DNA of 64,000 nucleotides from Streptomyces sp. ALI-76-A (GCF_030287445.1 NZ_JASVWB010000002.1:4588001-4652000), one strand, 5' to 3'; positions 8,746 through 18,289 are shown, counted from the stretch's first letter. The notes: generated by a model from the letters alone, not told the origin. Translations and numbers: made by a program.

Positions 8746-9192
8746 TCAGGCCGCGACGACCTCGATGTTGACCTTGGCGGCAACCTCGGGGTGCAGACGC
8801 ACGGACGTCTCGTGAGCGCCCAGGGTCTTGATCGGCGTGCCGAGCTCGATGCGGCGCTTGTCGACCTCGGGGCCACCGGAAGCCTTGATCGCGGAAGCGA
8901 TGTCGGCCGGAGTGACGGAACCGAAAAGTCGACCGGCGTCGCCGGACCGGACAGCCAGACGGACCTTGACACCCTCGAGCTGGGCCTTCACGGAGTTGGC
9001 CTGCTCGATGGTCTGGATCTCGTGGATCTTGCGAGCACGACGGATCTGCTCGACGTCCTTCTCGCCACCCTTGGTCCAGCGGATGGCGAACTTCCGCGGG
9101 ATCAGGTAGTTGCGAGCGTAACCGTCCTTGACGTCGACGACGTCGCCCGCGGCACCGAGGCCGGAGACCTCGTGGGTGAGGATGATCTTCAT
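8746..9192 (-). CDS. rplI: 50S ribosomal protein L9 (bL9)
   Basis: Protein of 148 residues beginning [17 protein letters not shown], with the N-terminal rRNA-binding domain signature ([16 protein letters not shown] at about 22-37), a connecting helix, and the C-terminal domain. Length matches the family. Last gene of the rpsF-ssb-rpsR-rplI operon, 18 bp after rpsR, and followed by a strong hairpin terminator. Confidence 0.97.
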   Translation of the reverse strand: MKIILTHEVSGLGAAGDVVDVKDGYARNYLIPRKFAIRWTKGGEKDVEQIRRARKIHEIQTIEQANSVKAQLEGVKVRLAVRSGDAGRLFGSVTPADIASAIKASGGPEVDKRRIELGTPIKTLGAHETSVRLHPEVAAKVNIEVVAA

Positions 9193-9210
9193 TTGTCGGT
9201 CACCCTTCCC

Positions 9211-9447
9211 TTATCGCGCGGTGGAGGTGTAGGGCAGCAGCGCCATCTCACGGCTGTTCTTCACAGCCGTGGCGACGTCACGCTGGTGCTGCGTGCAGTT
9301 GCCGGTCACGCGGCGGGCACGGATCTTGCCGCGGTCGGAAATGAACTTCCGCAGCATGTTCGTGTCCTTGTAGTCCACGTACGTGACCTTGTCCTTGCAG
9401 AATGCGCAGACCTTCTTCTTCGGCTTGCGCACAGGCGGCTTCGCCAT
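9211..9447 (-). CDS. rpsR: 30S ribosomal protein S18, zinc-binding type (bS18)
   Basis: Protein of 78 residues with CAFC near the N-terminus and NCTQHQRD further on, the C+ (cysteine-containing) form that binds zinc. Actinobacteria often carry a second, cysteine-free S18 elsewhere that is induced by zinc starvation; this is the regular copy in the ssb operon. Directly downstream of ssb. The core motif [18 protein letters not shown] is typical. Confidence 0.97.
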   Translation of the reverse strand: MAKPPVRKPKKKVCAFCKDKVTYVDYKDTNMLRKFISDRGKIRARRVTGNCTQHQRDVATAVKNSREMALLPYTSTAR

Positions 9448-9504
9448 GGTGTATCTCCTGTGTGATCAAGAAGTATGGGTACGACCCACCCTCGGCCCGA
9501 GGGC

Positions 9505-10104
9505 CTAGAAGGGGGGCTCGTCCGAGTAGCCGCCGCCCTGCTGACCGCCGCCGGAGTTTCCACCCCAGCCGCTGCCACCACCGGCCTGGCTGCCACCGGC
9601 GGGAGCGCCGGTCGCCCACGGGTCGTCGGCGGGAGCACCGCCGCCGCCCTGCTGACCGCCGCCGGAGCCACCGCCCCAGCCGCCGCCACCCTGGGCGCCA
9701 CCGCCACCGCCGCCGTACCCACCCTGGCCACCACTTCGGCCGGCGGTCTTGGTGACCTTGGCCGTGGCATTGCGGAGGCTGGCGCCGACTTCCTCGACGT
9801 CCAGCTCGTAGACCGTGCGCTTGACGCCCTCACGGTCCTCGTAGGACCGCTGCTTCAGCCGGCCCTGCACGATGACGCGCATGCCTCGCTGGAGCGACTC
9901 GGCGACGTTCTCCGCCGCCTGACGCCAGACCGAGCAGGTCAGGAACAGGCTTTCGCCGTCCTTCCACTCGTTCGTCTGGCGGTCGAAGGTGCGGGGAGTG
10001 GACGCGACACGGAACTTCGCGACCGCCGCACCGGAAGGGGTGAAGCGCAGCTCGGGGTCGTCGACAAGATTGCCGACGACCGTGATGACGGTCTCGCCTG
10101 CCAT
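9505..10104 (-). CDS. ssb: Single-stranded DNA-binding protein
   Basis: Protein of 199 residues: OB-fold at about 1-110 beginning [20 protein letters not shown], then a glycine-rich linker (about 120-190) and the acidic tip DEPPF that docks replication and repair partners. Its place between rpsF and rpsR identifies it as the essential SsbA-type paralogue rather than the sporulation-linked second Ssb of Streptomyces. The linker is rich in GGG and GGQQGGG repeats. Coats single-stranded DNA at forks and in recombination. Confidence 0.96.
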   Translation of the reverse strand: MAGETVITVVGNLVDDPELRFTPSGAAVAKFRVASTPRTFDRQTNEWKDGESLFLTCSVWRQAAENVAESLQRGMRVIVQGRLKQRSYEDREGVKRTVYELDVEEVGASLRNATAKVTKTAGRSGGQGGYGGGGGGAQGGGGWGGGSGGGQQGGGGAPADDPWATGAPAGGSQAGGGSGWGGNSGGGQQGGGYSDEPPF

Positions 10105-10183
10105 TGGGGGAACCTCTCGGCGGGTTTGCTGCTGGCTGCTAGTGCTGCTACTCGAAATCCCGGATTCAGCTGAGCGGAAGAGC

Positions 10184-10474
10184 TCAGTGGGTCTCGGGGC
10201 GGAGGACCTTGGTCCGGAGGACCGACTCGTTCAGGTTCATCTGGCGGTCGAGCTCCTTGACGACCGCAGGCTCGGCCTGCAGGTCGATGACCGAGTAGAT
10301 GCCCTCAGGCTTCTTCTTGATCTCGTACGAGAGACGACGACGGCCCCAGGTGTCGACCTTCTCGACCTTTCCGTTGCCCTCACGGACGACGGAGAGGAAG
10401 TTCTCGATCAGGGGGGCGACAGCGCGCTCCTCCAGATCGGGGTCGAGGATGACCATCACCTCGTAGTGACGCAT
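10184..10474 (-). CDS. rpsF: 30S ribosomal protein S6 (bS6)
   Basis: Protein of 96 residues, [17 protein letters not shown] at the start, ending [11 protein letters not shown] 10474 is preceded by AAAGGAGGTGGG, an almost perfect anti-16S match, which overrules the far longer open frame upstream. First gene of the rpsF-ssb-rpsR-rplI operon. Confidence 0.97.
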   Translation of the reverse strand: MRHYEVMVILDPDLEERAVAPLIENFLSVVREGNGKVEKVDTWGRRRLSYEIKKKPEGIYSVIDLQAEPAVVKELDRQMNLNESVLRTKVLRPETH

Positions 10475-10739
10475 GTGGAACCCACCTCCTTTGGACTCAA
10501 CGGCCACGGCAGTTCCGTGGCAGGAGGGTTGTGATGCGTACGCAACGGTATCGGCCACCACTGACAATCGGGGTTCCTTGAGGGGAGTCCCAGGTCGTGG
10601 CATGGGCAGACACCAGTGCAGAGGGTACAGACTACCCGCACACCGGCTTCCGGTTGAAATCCGGCCGCGGGGACCGTCAATCTGTACACATCGGGTGTGT
10701 ATGGCGCTACGATGCGCCGTCTTCCGCAGGAGGTGCCCT

Positions 10740-11042
10740 ATGGCACAAGCGTTGCGACCCAACACCGTCGGAGGCCTTTTCGCCACGGACGGCAAGCCCC
10801 ACCCTCTCCAGGACACGCTCCTCGCGGTGACCCTGGTGCTCGGCGTCACTGCGTTCGTCACGGCGATGTTCCACAGCCTGCACCTGCTCAGCTCCTGGGC
10901 CGGCCTGGCGGGCATCCTCACCGGCGCGTACGGACAGTGGGTCTCGGAGACGACGCGTGAGCGATTCGGGCTGATCCTCGGTCTGGGCGCGGCGGGGGTC
11001 GGGTTCTTCCTCGGCATGGCGCACGGCGGTCTCTTCGGCTGA
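10740..11042 (+). CDS. Small conserved integral membrane protein
   Basis: Protein of 100 residues starting [19 protein letters not shown], with three hydrophobic segments (about 28-45, 50-66, 75-95) and a short cytoplasmic head. ATG 10740 follows GCAGGAGGTGCCCT, a strong ribosome site. Divergent from rpsF. TACGAT at 10708-10713 is a plausible -10 element. Proteins of this kind are conserved beside the ssb operon in Streptomyces, but no function is known to me. Confidence 0.82.
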   Translation: MAQALRPNTVGGLFATDGKPHPLQDTLLAVTLVLGVTAFVTAMFHSLHLLSSWAGLAGILTGAYGQWVSETTRERFGLILGLGAAGVGFFLGMAHGGLFG

Positions 11043-11221
11043 CGTCAGGGACACTGTTCACCCATCACCTCATAAAGTGCTGCGGAACGCCTGGGTGCCC
11101 CACGGGCCACGGCGAAGGTTCCGTATGCCCAGTCGGGGCGCTCGCCAGGCGCAGTAGGCTTCGGCGCGAGAGCCGGAGCCCCCGTACCCATGGGGCCACA
11201 CCAGCCCGAGGAGCGCCCCGA

Positions 11222-12343
11222 ATGAGCCTGACCCTGAGGACGATCAGTCGCGAGCAGCATCTGGCGTACATCCAGAGCCTGCCGTCGGCGAGCCACATGC
11301 AGGTTCCGGCCTGGGCAGACGTCAAGGCGGAGTGGCGCTCCGAGAGCCTCGGCTGGTTCGACGACCGCACCGGCGAGATGGTCGGTGCCGGTCTCGTCCT
11401 CTACCGCCAACTCCCCAAGATCAAGCGCTACTTGGCCTATCTGCCCGAGGGCCCGGTCATCAACTGGTTCGCGCCGAACCTGACCGAGTGGCTGGAACCG
11501 ATGCTCGCGCACCTCAAGAACCAGGGCGCGTTCTCCGTGAAGATGGGCCCGCCGGTGATTATCCGGCGCTGGGAGGCCACGTCCATCAAGGCGGGCATCC
11601 AGAACCCGGACGTCAAGCGCCTGCGGGACATCGAGGCGGACTTCATCGAACCGCGCGCCTTCGAGGTGGCCGACAAGCTGCGCCGCATGGGCTGGCAGCA
11701 GGGCGAGGACGGCGGTGCCGGCTTCGGCGACGTACAGCCCCGCTACGTCTACCAGGTGCCGCTGGCGAACCGCTCTCTGGAAGAGGTCCACAAGAACTTC
11801 AACCAGCTGTGGCGCCGCAACATCAAGAAGGCCGAGAAGGCGGGTGTCGAGGTCGTCCAGGGCGGCTACCACGACCTGGAGGAGTGGCAGCGCCTGTACG
11901 AGATCACGGCGGTGCGCGACCACTTCCGGCCCCGCCCGCTCTCGTACTTCCAGCGCATGTGGACGGCCCTCAACACCGAGGACCCCAACCGCATGCGGCT
12001 GTACTTCGCCCGACACAACGGCGTGAACCTGTCGGCCGCGACGATGCTGATCGTCGGCGGGCACGTCTGGTACTCCTACGGTGCCTCCGACAACATCGGC
12101 CGTGAGGTCCGGCCCTCTAATGCGATGCAGTGGCGCATGCTGCGGGACGCCTACGCGCTCGGAGCGACCGTTTACGACCTGCGCGGCATCTCGGACTCGC
12201 TGGACGAGACCGATCACCTCTTCGGCCTGATCCAGTTCAAGGTGGGCACGGGCGGTCAGGCCGCCGAGTACCTCGGCGAGTGGGACTTCCCGTTGAACAA
12301 GCTGCTCCACAAGGCGCTCGACATCTACATGTCGCGCCGCTGA
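11222..12343 (+). CDS. femX: FemX-type peptidoglycan branching aminoacyltransferase
   Basis: Protein of 373 residues of the Fem/MurM family: two GNAT-like subdomains and the paired-helix region (around 190-260, LWRRNIKKAEKAGVEVVQGG is a conserved family segment), with a typical C-terminal FKVGTGGQAAEYLGEWDFPL. The family transfers an amino acid from aminoacyl-tRNA to the lipid II stem peptide; in Streptomyces the branch is a single glycine on LL-diaminopimelate, so glycyl-tRNA is the likely donor. Cytoplasmic. Followed 74 bp downstream by the racemase-fold gene in the same direction, suggesting co-transcription. Gene symbol by analogy with S. coelicolor. Confidence 0.9.
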   Translation: MSLTLRTISREQHLAYIQSLPSASHMQVPAWADVKAEWRSESLGWFDDRTGEMVGAGLVLYRQLPKIKRYLAYLPEGPVINWFAPNLTEWLEPMLAHLKNQGAFSVKMGPPVIIRRWEATSIKAGIQNPDVKRLRDIEADFIEPRAFEVADKLRRMGWQQGEDGGAGFGDVQPRYVYQVPLANRSLEEVHKNFNQLWRRNIKKAEKAGVEVVQGGYHDLEEWQRLYEITAVRDHFRPRPLSYFQRMWTALNTEDPNRMRLYFARHNGVNLSAATMLIVGGHVWYSYGASDNIGREVRPSNAMQWRMLRDAYALGATVYDLRGISDSLDETDHLFGLIQFKVGTGGQAAEYLGEWDFPLNKLLHKALDIYMSRR

Positions 12344-12417
12344 CGTCGCGTTCTTCGCTTCAATAGCTCCCATACCTCTGATACACCGCAGCCACCAGAA
12401 AGGTTCCAGGTCCGGCC

Positions 12418-13449
12418 ATGGCGCTCACGCTCTACGTCGACACCGCGCGCTGGCGGGCGCACCACAAGCACGTGCAGGAGCAGTTCCCGGGGCTCGTCCC
12501 GGTCTGCAAGGGCAACGGCTACGGCTTCGGACACGAGCGGCTGGCGGAGGAGGCCACGCGGCTGGGTTCGGACGTCCTCGCTGTCGGCACGACGTACGAG
12601 GCCGCGCGGATCAAGGACTGGTTCGGCGGTGACCTGCTGGTGCTGACGCCGTACCGGCGCGGCGAGGAGCCCGTCCCGCTGCCCGACCGGGTCGTCCGCT
12701 CGGTGTCGTCGATCGACGGTGTCTACGGCCTGGTGGGTGCCCGCGTGGTGATCGAGGTGATGTCCTCGATGAAGCGCCACGGCATCAGCGAGCAGGACCT
12801 GTCCCAGTTGCACGCCGCCATAGAGAACGTCCGCCTGGAGGGCTTCGCCATCCACCTGCCGCTGGACCGCACCGACGGCTCGGACGCCGTCGAGGAGGTC
12901 ATCGGCTGGATGGACCGGTTGCGTGCGGCCCGGCTGCCGCTGCACACGATGTTCGTCAGCCACCTCAAGGCCGAGGACCTCGCCCGGCTCCAGCAGCAGT
13001 TCCCGCAGACGCGCTTCCGCGCCCGGATCGGCACGCGGCTGTGGCTCGGCGACCACGAGGCCACCGAGTACCGCGGCGCCGTCCTGGACGTGACGCGGGT
13101 GGCCAAGGGCGAGCGCTTCGGCTACCGGCAGCAGAAGGCGGCCTCGGACGGCTACCTGGTGGTCGTGGCGGGCGGTACGTCGCACGGGGTGGGCCTGGAG
13201 GCCCCCAAGGCGCTGCACGGCGTCATGCCGCGCGCCAAGGGCGTCGCCCGGGCCGGCCTCGCCACGGTCAACCGGAACCTTTCTCCGTTCGTCTGGGGCG
13301 GCAAGCAGCGCTGGTTCGCGGAGCCGCCGCACATGCAGGTCTCGATCCTGTTCGTGCCGACCGACGCCCCGGAGCCGAAGGTGGGCGAGGAGCTGGTGGC
13401 CCATCTGCGGCACACCACCACGCAGTTCGACCGGATCGTCGACCGCTGA
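12418..13449 (+). CDS. Alanine racemase-fold PLP protein, probably not a classical racemase
   Basis: Protein of 343 residues. The N-terminal barrel has a CKGNGYGFG segment at 30-38, equivalent to the VKADAYGHG segment of alanine racemases, so Lys31 should carry PLP. In the C-terminal part, the place where racemases have the second catalytic base (IGYADG, the Tyr) reads VVAGGTSHG, with no tyrosine. I infer a PLP enzyme without normal racemase chemistry, or a binding protein. It follows femX closely and is followed by a terminator, so a role with FemX in stem-peptide branching is plausible but unproven. Confidence 0.8.
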   Translation: MALTLYVDTARWRAHHKHVQEQFPGLVPVCKGNGYGFGHERLAEEATRLGSDVLAVGTTYEAARIKDWFGGDLLVLTPYRRGEEPVPLPDRVVRSVSSIDGVYGLVGARVVIEVMSSMKRHGISEQDLSQLHAAIENVRLEGFAIHLPLDRTDGSDAVEEVIGWMDRLRAARLPLHTMFVSHLKAEDLARLQQQFPQTRFRARIGTRLWLGDHEATEYRGAVLDVTRVAKGERFGYRQQKAASDGYLVVVAGGTSHGVGLEAPKALHGVMPRAKGVARAGLATVNRNLSPFVWGGKQRWFAEPPHMQVSILFVPTDAPEPKVGEELVAHLRHTTTQFDRIVDR

Positions 13450-13466
13450 GTCCCCTCGGACACTGA

Positions 13467-13497
13467 AAGGCCGTACACGGAATTCGTGTACGGCCTT
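13467..13497. terminator. Bidirectional terminator
   Basis: Perfect 13-bp stem AAGGCCGTACACG / CGTGTACGGCCTT with a five-base loop, between the racemase-fold gene (plus) and the glycosyltransferase gene (minus), which converge here. Confidence 0.85.
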
Positions 13498-13536
13498 GTC
13501 GCGTGGGTCACCCACATCACCCCAAGGGGCGTTCGC

Positions 13537-15087
13537 TCACAGCGAACGGTCCCCAGAGGGATCAGTGGAGGCGGGATCGGTGGAGGCGGGATCCGTGGCG
13601 GAGTTCTCTCGCCGGCCGCCCCACTCGACCTGGTGCCCTTCGAAGTGGGCCGCGTGCCTCGCCGGCCGTGCGGCGGGACCGAACACGAAGACGTCCCGCG
13701 CGCCGTCGAGCACGCCCCCCGAGGGGTCGTCGTCACCGGCCCGGCGCACCACGTCCCGGTCGGGCCTGAGGATGTCGCGTACGACCACCGCGCACAGGTA
13801 CAGCGTGCCCAGCAGGTGCAGGGCGATCGCCCAGTGGTAGCCGTCGGCCGGCAGCCCCTTGCGGGCGTCTCCGCTGGTCGTGTAGGCGAGGTACATCCAG
13901 ATGCCCAGGAAGTAGGCGACCTCGCACGCCTGCCAGATCAGGAAGTCCCGCCACTTCGGCCGGGCCAGCGCGGCCAGCGGCACCAGCCACAGGACGTACT
14001 GCGGTGAATAGACCTTGTTGGTCAGGATGAACGCCGCGACGATCAGGAACGCCAGCTGGGCGAAGCGCGGACGGCGAGGAGCGGTCAGCGCAAGGGCTGC
14101 GGTACCGGCGCAGCACAGCAGCACCAGCAGCATCGCCATGGTGTTGACGGAGTCGGTGCTGGGCGGGTTGCTCGAGTTCTGGGCCCAGATCAGCCAGAAG
14201 GAACCGAAGTCGACGCCCCGCTCCTGACTGAACGTGTAGAACTTCGACCAGCCTTCGAAGGCGAAGAGCATCACCGGCAGATTCACCACCAGCCAGGCGA
14301 CGGCCGCGCCCGCCAGTGCCGTGCCGAACTCCCGCCACTTGCCCGCCCGCCAGCACAGCACGAACAGCGGGCCGAGCAGCAGGAAGGGATACAGCTTGGC
14401 GGCCGTGGCAAGCCCCAACAGGACGCCGAAGGCGAGGGCGCGGCCCCGCGACCACATCAGCATCGCGGCGGCCGTCAGAGCGACCGCCAGCAGGTCCCAG
14501 TTGATGGTGGCCGTCAGCGCCGCCGCGGGCGCCAGAGCGACCAGCAGGGCGTCCCAGGGGCGCCGTGCGTGCGTCCGGGTCACGCAGACGGCGATGACGG
14601 CGACGCACACCATCAGCATTCCCGCGTTGACCATCCAGTACCACTGTTCCTGGTCCTGGATGCTGCCGCTGCCCGGTGTCAGCCACGAGGCGACCTCCAT
14701 GAACACACCGGTGAGCACCGGGTACTCGAGGTACTGCATGTCACCGGGCAGCTTGTCGAAGTACGGGACGAGCCCATCTGCGAAGCCCCGCCCCTGGTAG
14801 AGGTGCGGGATGTCCGAGTAGCACGCGTGCGTGTACTGCGAACTGGCCCCGTAGAACCAGGCACCGTTGTAGCAGGGCGCCTTCTGGACCAGGCCTAGGG
14901 CGAACACGCCGATCGCCACCAGCGCGATCACTCGGACGGGAGTCCACCAGGACGTCCCGAGCAGGGCGCGCCGCCCCAGGGGGCCGCCGATCAGCTCGCT
15001 GCCGGCTGCGGCGATCGCGTCGTCCTTCGTCGGCCGTACCGGGTCCGGCTCGTGCACGCTCGCTTGCGTCGATTCTGCGCTGGGCAT
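13537..15087 (-). CDS. Polytopic membrane glycosyltransferase, GT87-like
   Basis: Protein of 516 residues with about ten hydrophobic segments from residue 45 to 430. Early loop motifs (CYSDIPHLYQGRGFADGLVP, then EYPVLTG) and the ATAAKLYPFLLL segment resemble DUF2029/GT87 polyprenol-phosphate-dependent mannosyl- or arabinosyl-transferases. It probably adds sugar outside the membrane. ATG 15087 is preferred to 15096 because AGGA then sits eight bases upstream. The C-terminus is hydrophilic and ends in a short repeat of the type ATDPASTDPAS. Downstream of the PBP gene on the same strand, separated by a terminator and parS. Confidence 0.82.
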   Translation of the reverse strand: MPSAESTQASVHEPDPVRPTKDDAIAAAGSELIGGPLGRRALLGTSWWTPVRVIALVAIGVFALGLVQKAPCYNGAWFYGASSQYTHACYSDIPHLYQGRGFADGLVPYFDKLPGDMQYLEYPVLTGVFMEVASWLTPGSGSIQDQEQWYWMVNAGMLMVCVAVIAVCVTRTHARRPWDALLVALAPAAALTATINWDLLAVALTAAAMLMWSRGRALAFGVLLGLATAAKLYPFLLLGPLFVLCWRAGKWREFGTALAGAAVAWLVVNLPVMLFAFEGWSKFYTFSQERGVDFGSFWLIWAQNSSNPPSTDSVNTMAMLLVLLCCAGTAALALTAPRRPRFAQLAFLIVAAFILTNKVYSPQYVLWLVPLAALARPKWRDFLIWQACEVAYFLGIWMYLAYTTSGDARKGLPADGYHWAIALHLLGTLYLCAVVVRDILRPDRDVVRRAGDDDPSGGVLDGARDVFVFGPAARPARHAAHFEGHQVEWGGRRENSATDPASTDPASTDPSGDRSL

Positions 15088-15109
15088 GGGGGACATCCTG
15101 CCGTACGGC

Positions 15110-15162
15110 CCGGGAGTACCGAGGGCCGTCGCACCCGGGAGTACGCCGAGGGCCGTCGCACC
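15110..15162. repeat. Short direct repeat feeding a terminator stem
   Basis: Two imperfect copies of CGGGAGTAC(G)CCGAGGGCCGTCGCACC lie back to back. The second supplies the left arm of the terminator at 15150-15179, and the first could pair with the same right arm, so two alternative hairpins are possible. Confidence 0.65.
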
Positions 15163-15179
15163 TGGGGGTGCGACGGCCC
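15150..15179 (-). terminator. Terminator after the PBP gene
   Basis: Perfect 13-bp stem GGGCCGTCGCACC / GGTGCGACGGCCC with a four-base loop, downstream of the PBP stop codon on the minus strand. Confidence 0.75.
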
Positions 15180-15181
15180 AT

Positions 15182-15195
15182 GTTTCACGTGAAAC
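15182..15195. other. parS: parS centromere site
   Basis: Perfect GTTTCACGTGAAAC between the PBP stop codon and its terminator, two bases from the hairpin. Confidence 0.95.
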
Positions 15196-15218
15196 ACCCG
15201 CAAGGGGCGATATGGCGA

Positions 15219-17915
15219 CTAACCGGCTGGGCCGCCGAAGAAGCCCCCATTGCCATTCCCTCTGCTGTTTCCGGACTCGGAGATCGAAGGTGTGGGCGAG
15301 ATGCCATCGCCGCCCCCTTCGGTGCCGCCGGTCTCCGATCCGCCGGTGTCGTCGTCGGGGCACTGGAACTCGAACTGGCAGGACTCGGACGGCGACGGCG
15401 ACGGCGACGGGGAGGCGGTCACCGACTCGCTGGGCGTCGGACTCGGGGTCGGGGTGGTCTCCTCCTCGGTCTCACTGAAGGTGGGGGTGGGCGTTGGGGT
15501 CGGGAAGTCGTTGACGATCTTGCCGATGGGCTCCGGCTCCGGGAAGTCCTTGGCCGGCGTGCCTTTCAGCGCCTGCTCCATGTAGTCGTGCCAGATCTCG
15601 GCCGGGAACGAGGCACCGTGGATCTCCTTCTCGCCACCCGTTCCGTACATCTCCAGGAACTCGCGGTTCTTCTTGGTCTCGTCGTCGTCCAGCCGGAACA
15701 TGCTGATCGAGGTGGACAGCTGCGGGGTGTAGCCGACGAACCAGGCGGACTTGTTGCCATCGGTGGTACCGGTCTTGCCCGCCACTTCACGGCCGGTCAG
15801 CTGGGCGTTGGTGCCGGTGCCTTCCTCGACCACGGTCTTGAGCACGTCCGTGACGTTGTCGGCGACCTTTTCCTCGAACGCCTGCTTGGTCTGCGTCTCG
15901 TGCGTGAAGACCGGGCCGTCCTTGCTGGTGACCTTCTCGACGGAGAACGGAGCGCGCTGCTTGCCGCTGGCGGCGAAGGTGGCGTAAGCACCCGCCATGC
16001 GGATCGCGCTGGGGTCGGAGATACCGATGGAGAAGGACGGGAAGCTCGTGCCGGTCAGGCTGTCCTCGAGAATGCCCGCGTCCTCGGCCGACTCCTTCAC
16101 CTTGTCCAGACCGACATCCATGCCGAGCTGGACGAAGGCGGAGTTCACGGACTCCCTCATCGCCTCACGAAGGTCGATCTTGTAGTCCGGTGGGGAGCCG
16201 TACGACTTCTTGCCGTCGTTCTCCTGGAGCCACTCCTTGCCCTTCTCGTTCTTCCAGACCGTCCCGTCGTAGTTCTTGATCTTGAAGTTGTTCTCGCCGC
16301 TGTACAGGCTCTTCGGGCTGACCTTGGTGCGCTCGTCCTGTGCCTGGACCGCTTCCAGGTCCTTGTCCCGGACGCCCCACTTCATCGCCGCGGCGAGCAC
16401 GAACGGCTTGAAGGTCGAACCGACCTGGGCACCGGTCGCGTCGGCGTTGTTGGTGAAGTGCTTGGTCGCGTCCTCACCGCCGTAGATGGCCTTGATGGCG
16501 CCGGTTGCGGGATCCACGGAAGCCCCGCCGAACTGGACGTACTTGTCCGTGTCCGGGCGCTCATCGGGCTTGATGTTCGCCTTGTAGACCTTCTGGACGG
16601 CCTTCTCGAGTTCGCCGACCTTCTTCTTGTCGAACGTCGTGTAGATCGAGTACCCGCCCTGCTGCAACTGCTCGGCGGTGATCTGCGTGTTGTTGATCAG
16701 ATACGCCTTGGCGAGGTCGACGAGGTAACCGACCTGGCCGCTCAACTCGTTGTTCGCGCGCGGGTTCTGCGACTTGGGCAGCGCCGTGTACTTGGCGCGC
16801 TCCGTGGCGTTCAGATGTCCGTACTCGACCATCTTGTCGAGGGTGTCCTGCATCTGCGTCAGGGCACGCCTGCTGTTGTCCTTGGGCGTCGCGGCCGTGT
16901 CGATGGATGTCGCGCCCGCGGGGTCGTAGTAGGTGGCGCCCTTCAGCATCGCCGCCAGGAAGGCGCACTCGCCCGCGTTCAGTTTGACGGCTTCCTTGTT
17001 GAAGTACGCGCGCGCGGCCGCCTGGATCCCGTACGCCCCGCGACCGTAGTACGCGGAGTTCAGGTAGCCCGCCATGATCTCGTCCTTGGAGACCGTGGCA
17101 CCGACCTTGACCGAGACGAAGATCTCCTTGAACTTACGGGAGACCGTCTGCGACTGGTCGTTCAGCATCGCGTTCTTCACGTACTGCTGGGTGATGGTGG
17201 AACCACCCTGCGTCTGACCGCCCCTGGCCATGTTGAGCACGGCGCGGCCGATGCCCTTCGGGTCGATGCCGCTGTCGGTGTAGAACGTCTTGTTCTCCTG
17301 CGAGATGACGGCGTACCGCATGTCCTTGGGGATCTGCGCGAGGTTGATGATCTGCCGGTTGGTCTCACCACCCGTGGAGACCATCTCGCTGCCGTCGGCC
17401 CAGTAGAAGACGTTGTTCTGGGCCTTCGCGGTCTTGTCGATGTCGGGAACGTCCACCATGGCGTAGGCGAGGCCCGCGACGGCCACCATGCCCCCGAAGA
17501 ACCCGATGAACAGGCCGGTCATCAGCTTCCATGACGGCACCCAGCGCGCCACGCCGTACTTGCCGGCGCGCGGGTAGTCGATGAGCCGGTCCTTGCCGGG
17601 TGCGGCCGGGAGTCCGCCCCCGGGACCGCTGGGGGCCCCACGGCGACCACGGCCGGTCGGTTCGGCCGCTCTGCGCCGGCCGCCGGTGTTTCTCTGCGCG
17701 GCCCGGCGGGCCTCGGCGCGGCTGGTGTACGCACGCTCCTCGCCGCCCGGACCATAGGAATCCGACTCGTGGGAACTCGCCCCATAGGAGTCGGAAGGAG
17801 ACCCGGTGGCGCCTCGCGGTGCCGCACGGCGGCCGGAGGACGAGCCGGACTGGCCGCGTCGGGCCGCGGCACGTCCGCCTCCCTGCGGCGGCGGTTTGCG
17901 ACGGTGCTCGCTCAT
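15219..17915 (-). CDS. Class A penicillin-binding protein (transglycosylase-transpeptidase)
   Basis: Protein of 898 residues. A basic, Ser/Gly-rich cytoplasmic head (1-128), one membrane anchor (132-152), then GT51 transglycosylase with QENKTFYTDSG at 206-216 (catalytic Glu207), GGSTITQQ at 237-244 and RKFKE at 260-264. The transpeptidase has STFK at 500-503, SVN at 589-591 and KTG at 714-716. The first transglycosylase motif is EN rather than the usual ED, and Asp replaces the usual His; the catalytic Glu is kept. The tail (about 790-898) is a Pro/Ser/Thr/Glu-rich secreted linker. It polymerises and cross-links peptidoglycan outside the membrane. ATG 17915 follows GAGGAG. Confidence 0.95.
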   Translation of the reverse strand: MSEHRRKPPPQGGGRAAARRGQSGSSSGRRAAPRGATGSPSDSYGASSHESDSYGPGGEERAYTSRAEARRAAQRNTGGRRRAAEPTGRGRRGAPSGPGGGLPAAPGKDRLIDYPRAGKYGVARWVPSWKLMTGLFIGFFGGMVAVAGLAYAMVDVPDIDKTAKAQNNVFYWADGSEMVSTGGETNRQIINLAQIPKDMRYAVISQENKTFYTDSGIDPKGIGRAVLNMARGGQTQGGSTITQQYVKNAMLNDQSQTVSRKFKEIFVSVKVGATVSKDEIMAGYLNSAYYGRGAYGIQAAARAYFNKEAVKLNAGECAFLAAMLKGATYYDPAGATSIDTAATPKDNSRRALTQMQDTLDKMVEYGHLNATERAKYTALPKSQNPRANNELSGQVGYLVDLAKAYLINNTQITAEQLQQGGYSIYTTFDKKKVGELEKAVQKVYKANIKPDERPDTDKYVQFGGASVDPATGAIKAIYGGEDATKHFTNNADATGAQVGSTFKPFVLAAAMKWGVRDKDLEAVQAQDERTKVSPKSLYSGENNFKIKNYDGTVWKNEKGKEWLQENDGKKSYGSPPDYKIDLREAMRESVNSAFVQLGMDVGLDKVKESAEDAGILEDSLTGTSFPSFSIGISDPSAIRMAGAYATFAASGKQRAPFSVEKVTSKDGPVFTHETQTKQAFEEKVADNVTDVLKTVVEEGTGTNAQLTGREVAGKTGTTDGNKSAWFVGYTPQLSTSISMFRLDDDETKKNREFLEMYGTGGEKEIHGASFPAEIWHDYMEQALKGTPAKDFPEPEPIGKIVNDFPTPTPTPTFSETEEETTPTPSPTPSESVTASPSPSPSPSESCQFEFQCPDDDTGGSETGGTEGGGDGISPTPSISESGNSRGNGNGGFFGGPAG

Positions 17916-18289
17916 CGAACGACTACTCCTCGGGCAGGCGCACCTTTGCGCGCCTGGAAACGGCGGCTGGTTTCCGGTCCCCCCGAAGTACGGATGCGGC
18001 CGGTTCCGCATTCACCCGTACCGCACCGGGGATGACGACGCCCCCCAGGGGTCTCTCGGTTCCCGGTGGTGTGCATGGCGCACAGACTACGCACCGTCAA
18101 AACCTGCCTAGCCCAGAAGTTCATCCCAAACCAGGCAACTTGCTTCCCATGAATCAGTGATGTGATCCCGTTCACCACCCCCGCTCTTGTCGCATCCGGA
18201 AGGTCGTTCTATCGTCATGATGTATCGAGTCGATACATCAGCTCGGCATAGAGACCGTCACGGCCGTCCGCGGCAGAGAGGAGGCGACC
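17916..18289. other. Divergent PBP / padR promoter region
   Basis: No gene is seen. The region holds the start-side signals of both genes and the palindromic operator at 18218-18240. Confidence 0.6.
18218..18240. promoter_or_regulatory. PadR operator (perfect palindrome)
   Basis: TGATGTATCGA at 18218-18228, a central G, and its exact reverse complement at 18230-18240. The ATGTAT...ATACAT core is the pattern bound by PadR family repressors. It lies 50 bp upstream of padR, so autoregulation is the simple inference; ino1 directly downstream may be under the same control. Confidence 0.8.

Noticed and set aside
10475..11017. Extended N-terminus for rpsF
   Set aside because: S6 is 96 residues and the ATG at 10474 has an almost perfect ribosome site; the upstream part is antisense to the membrane protein gene.
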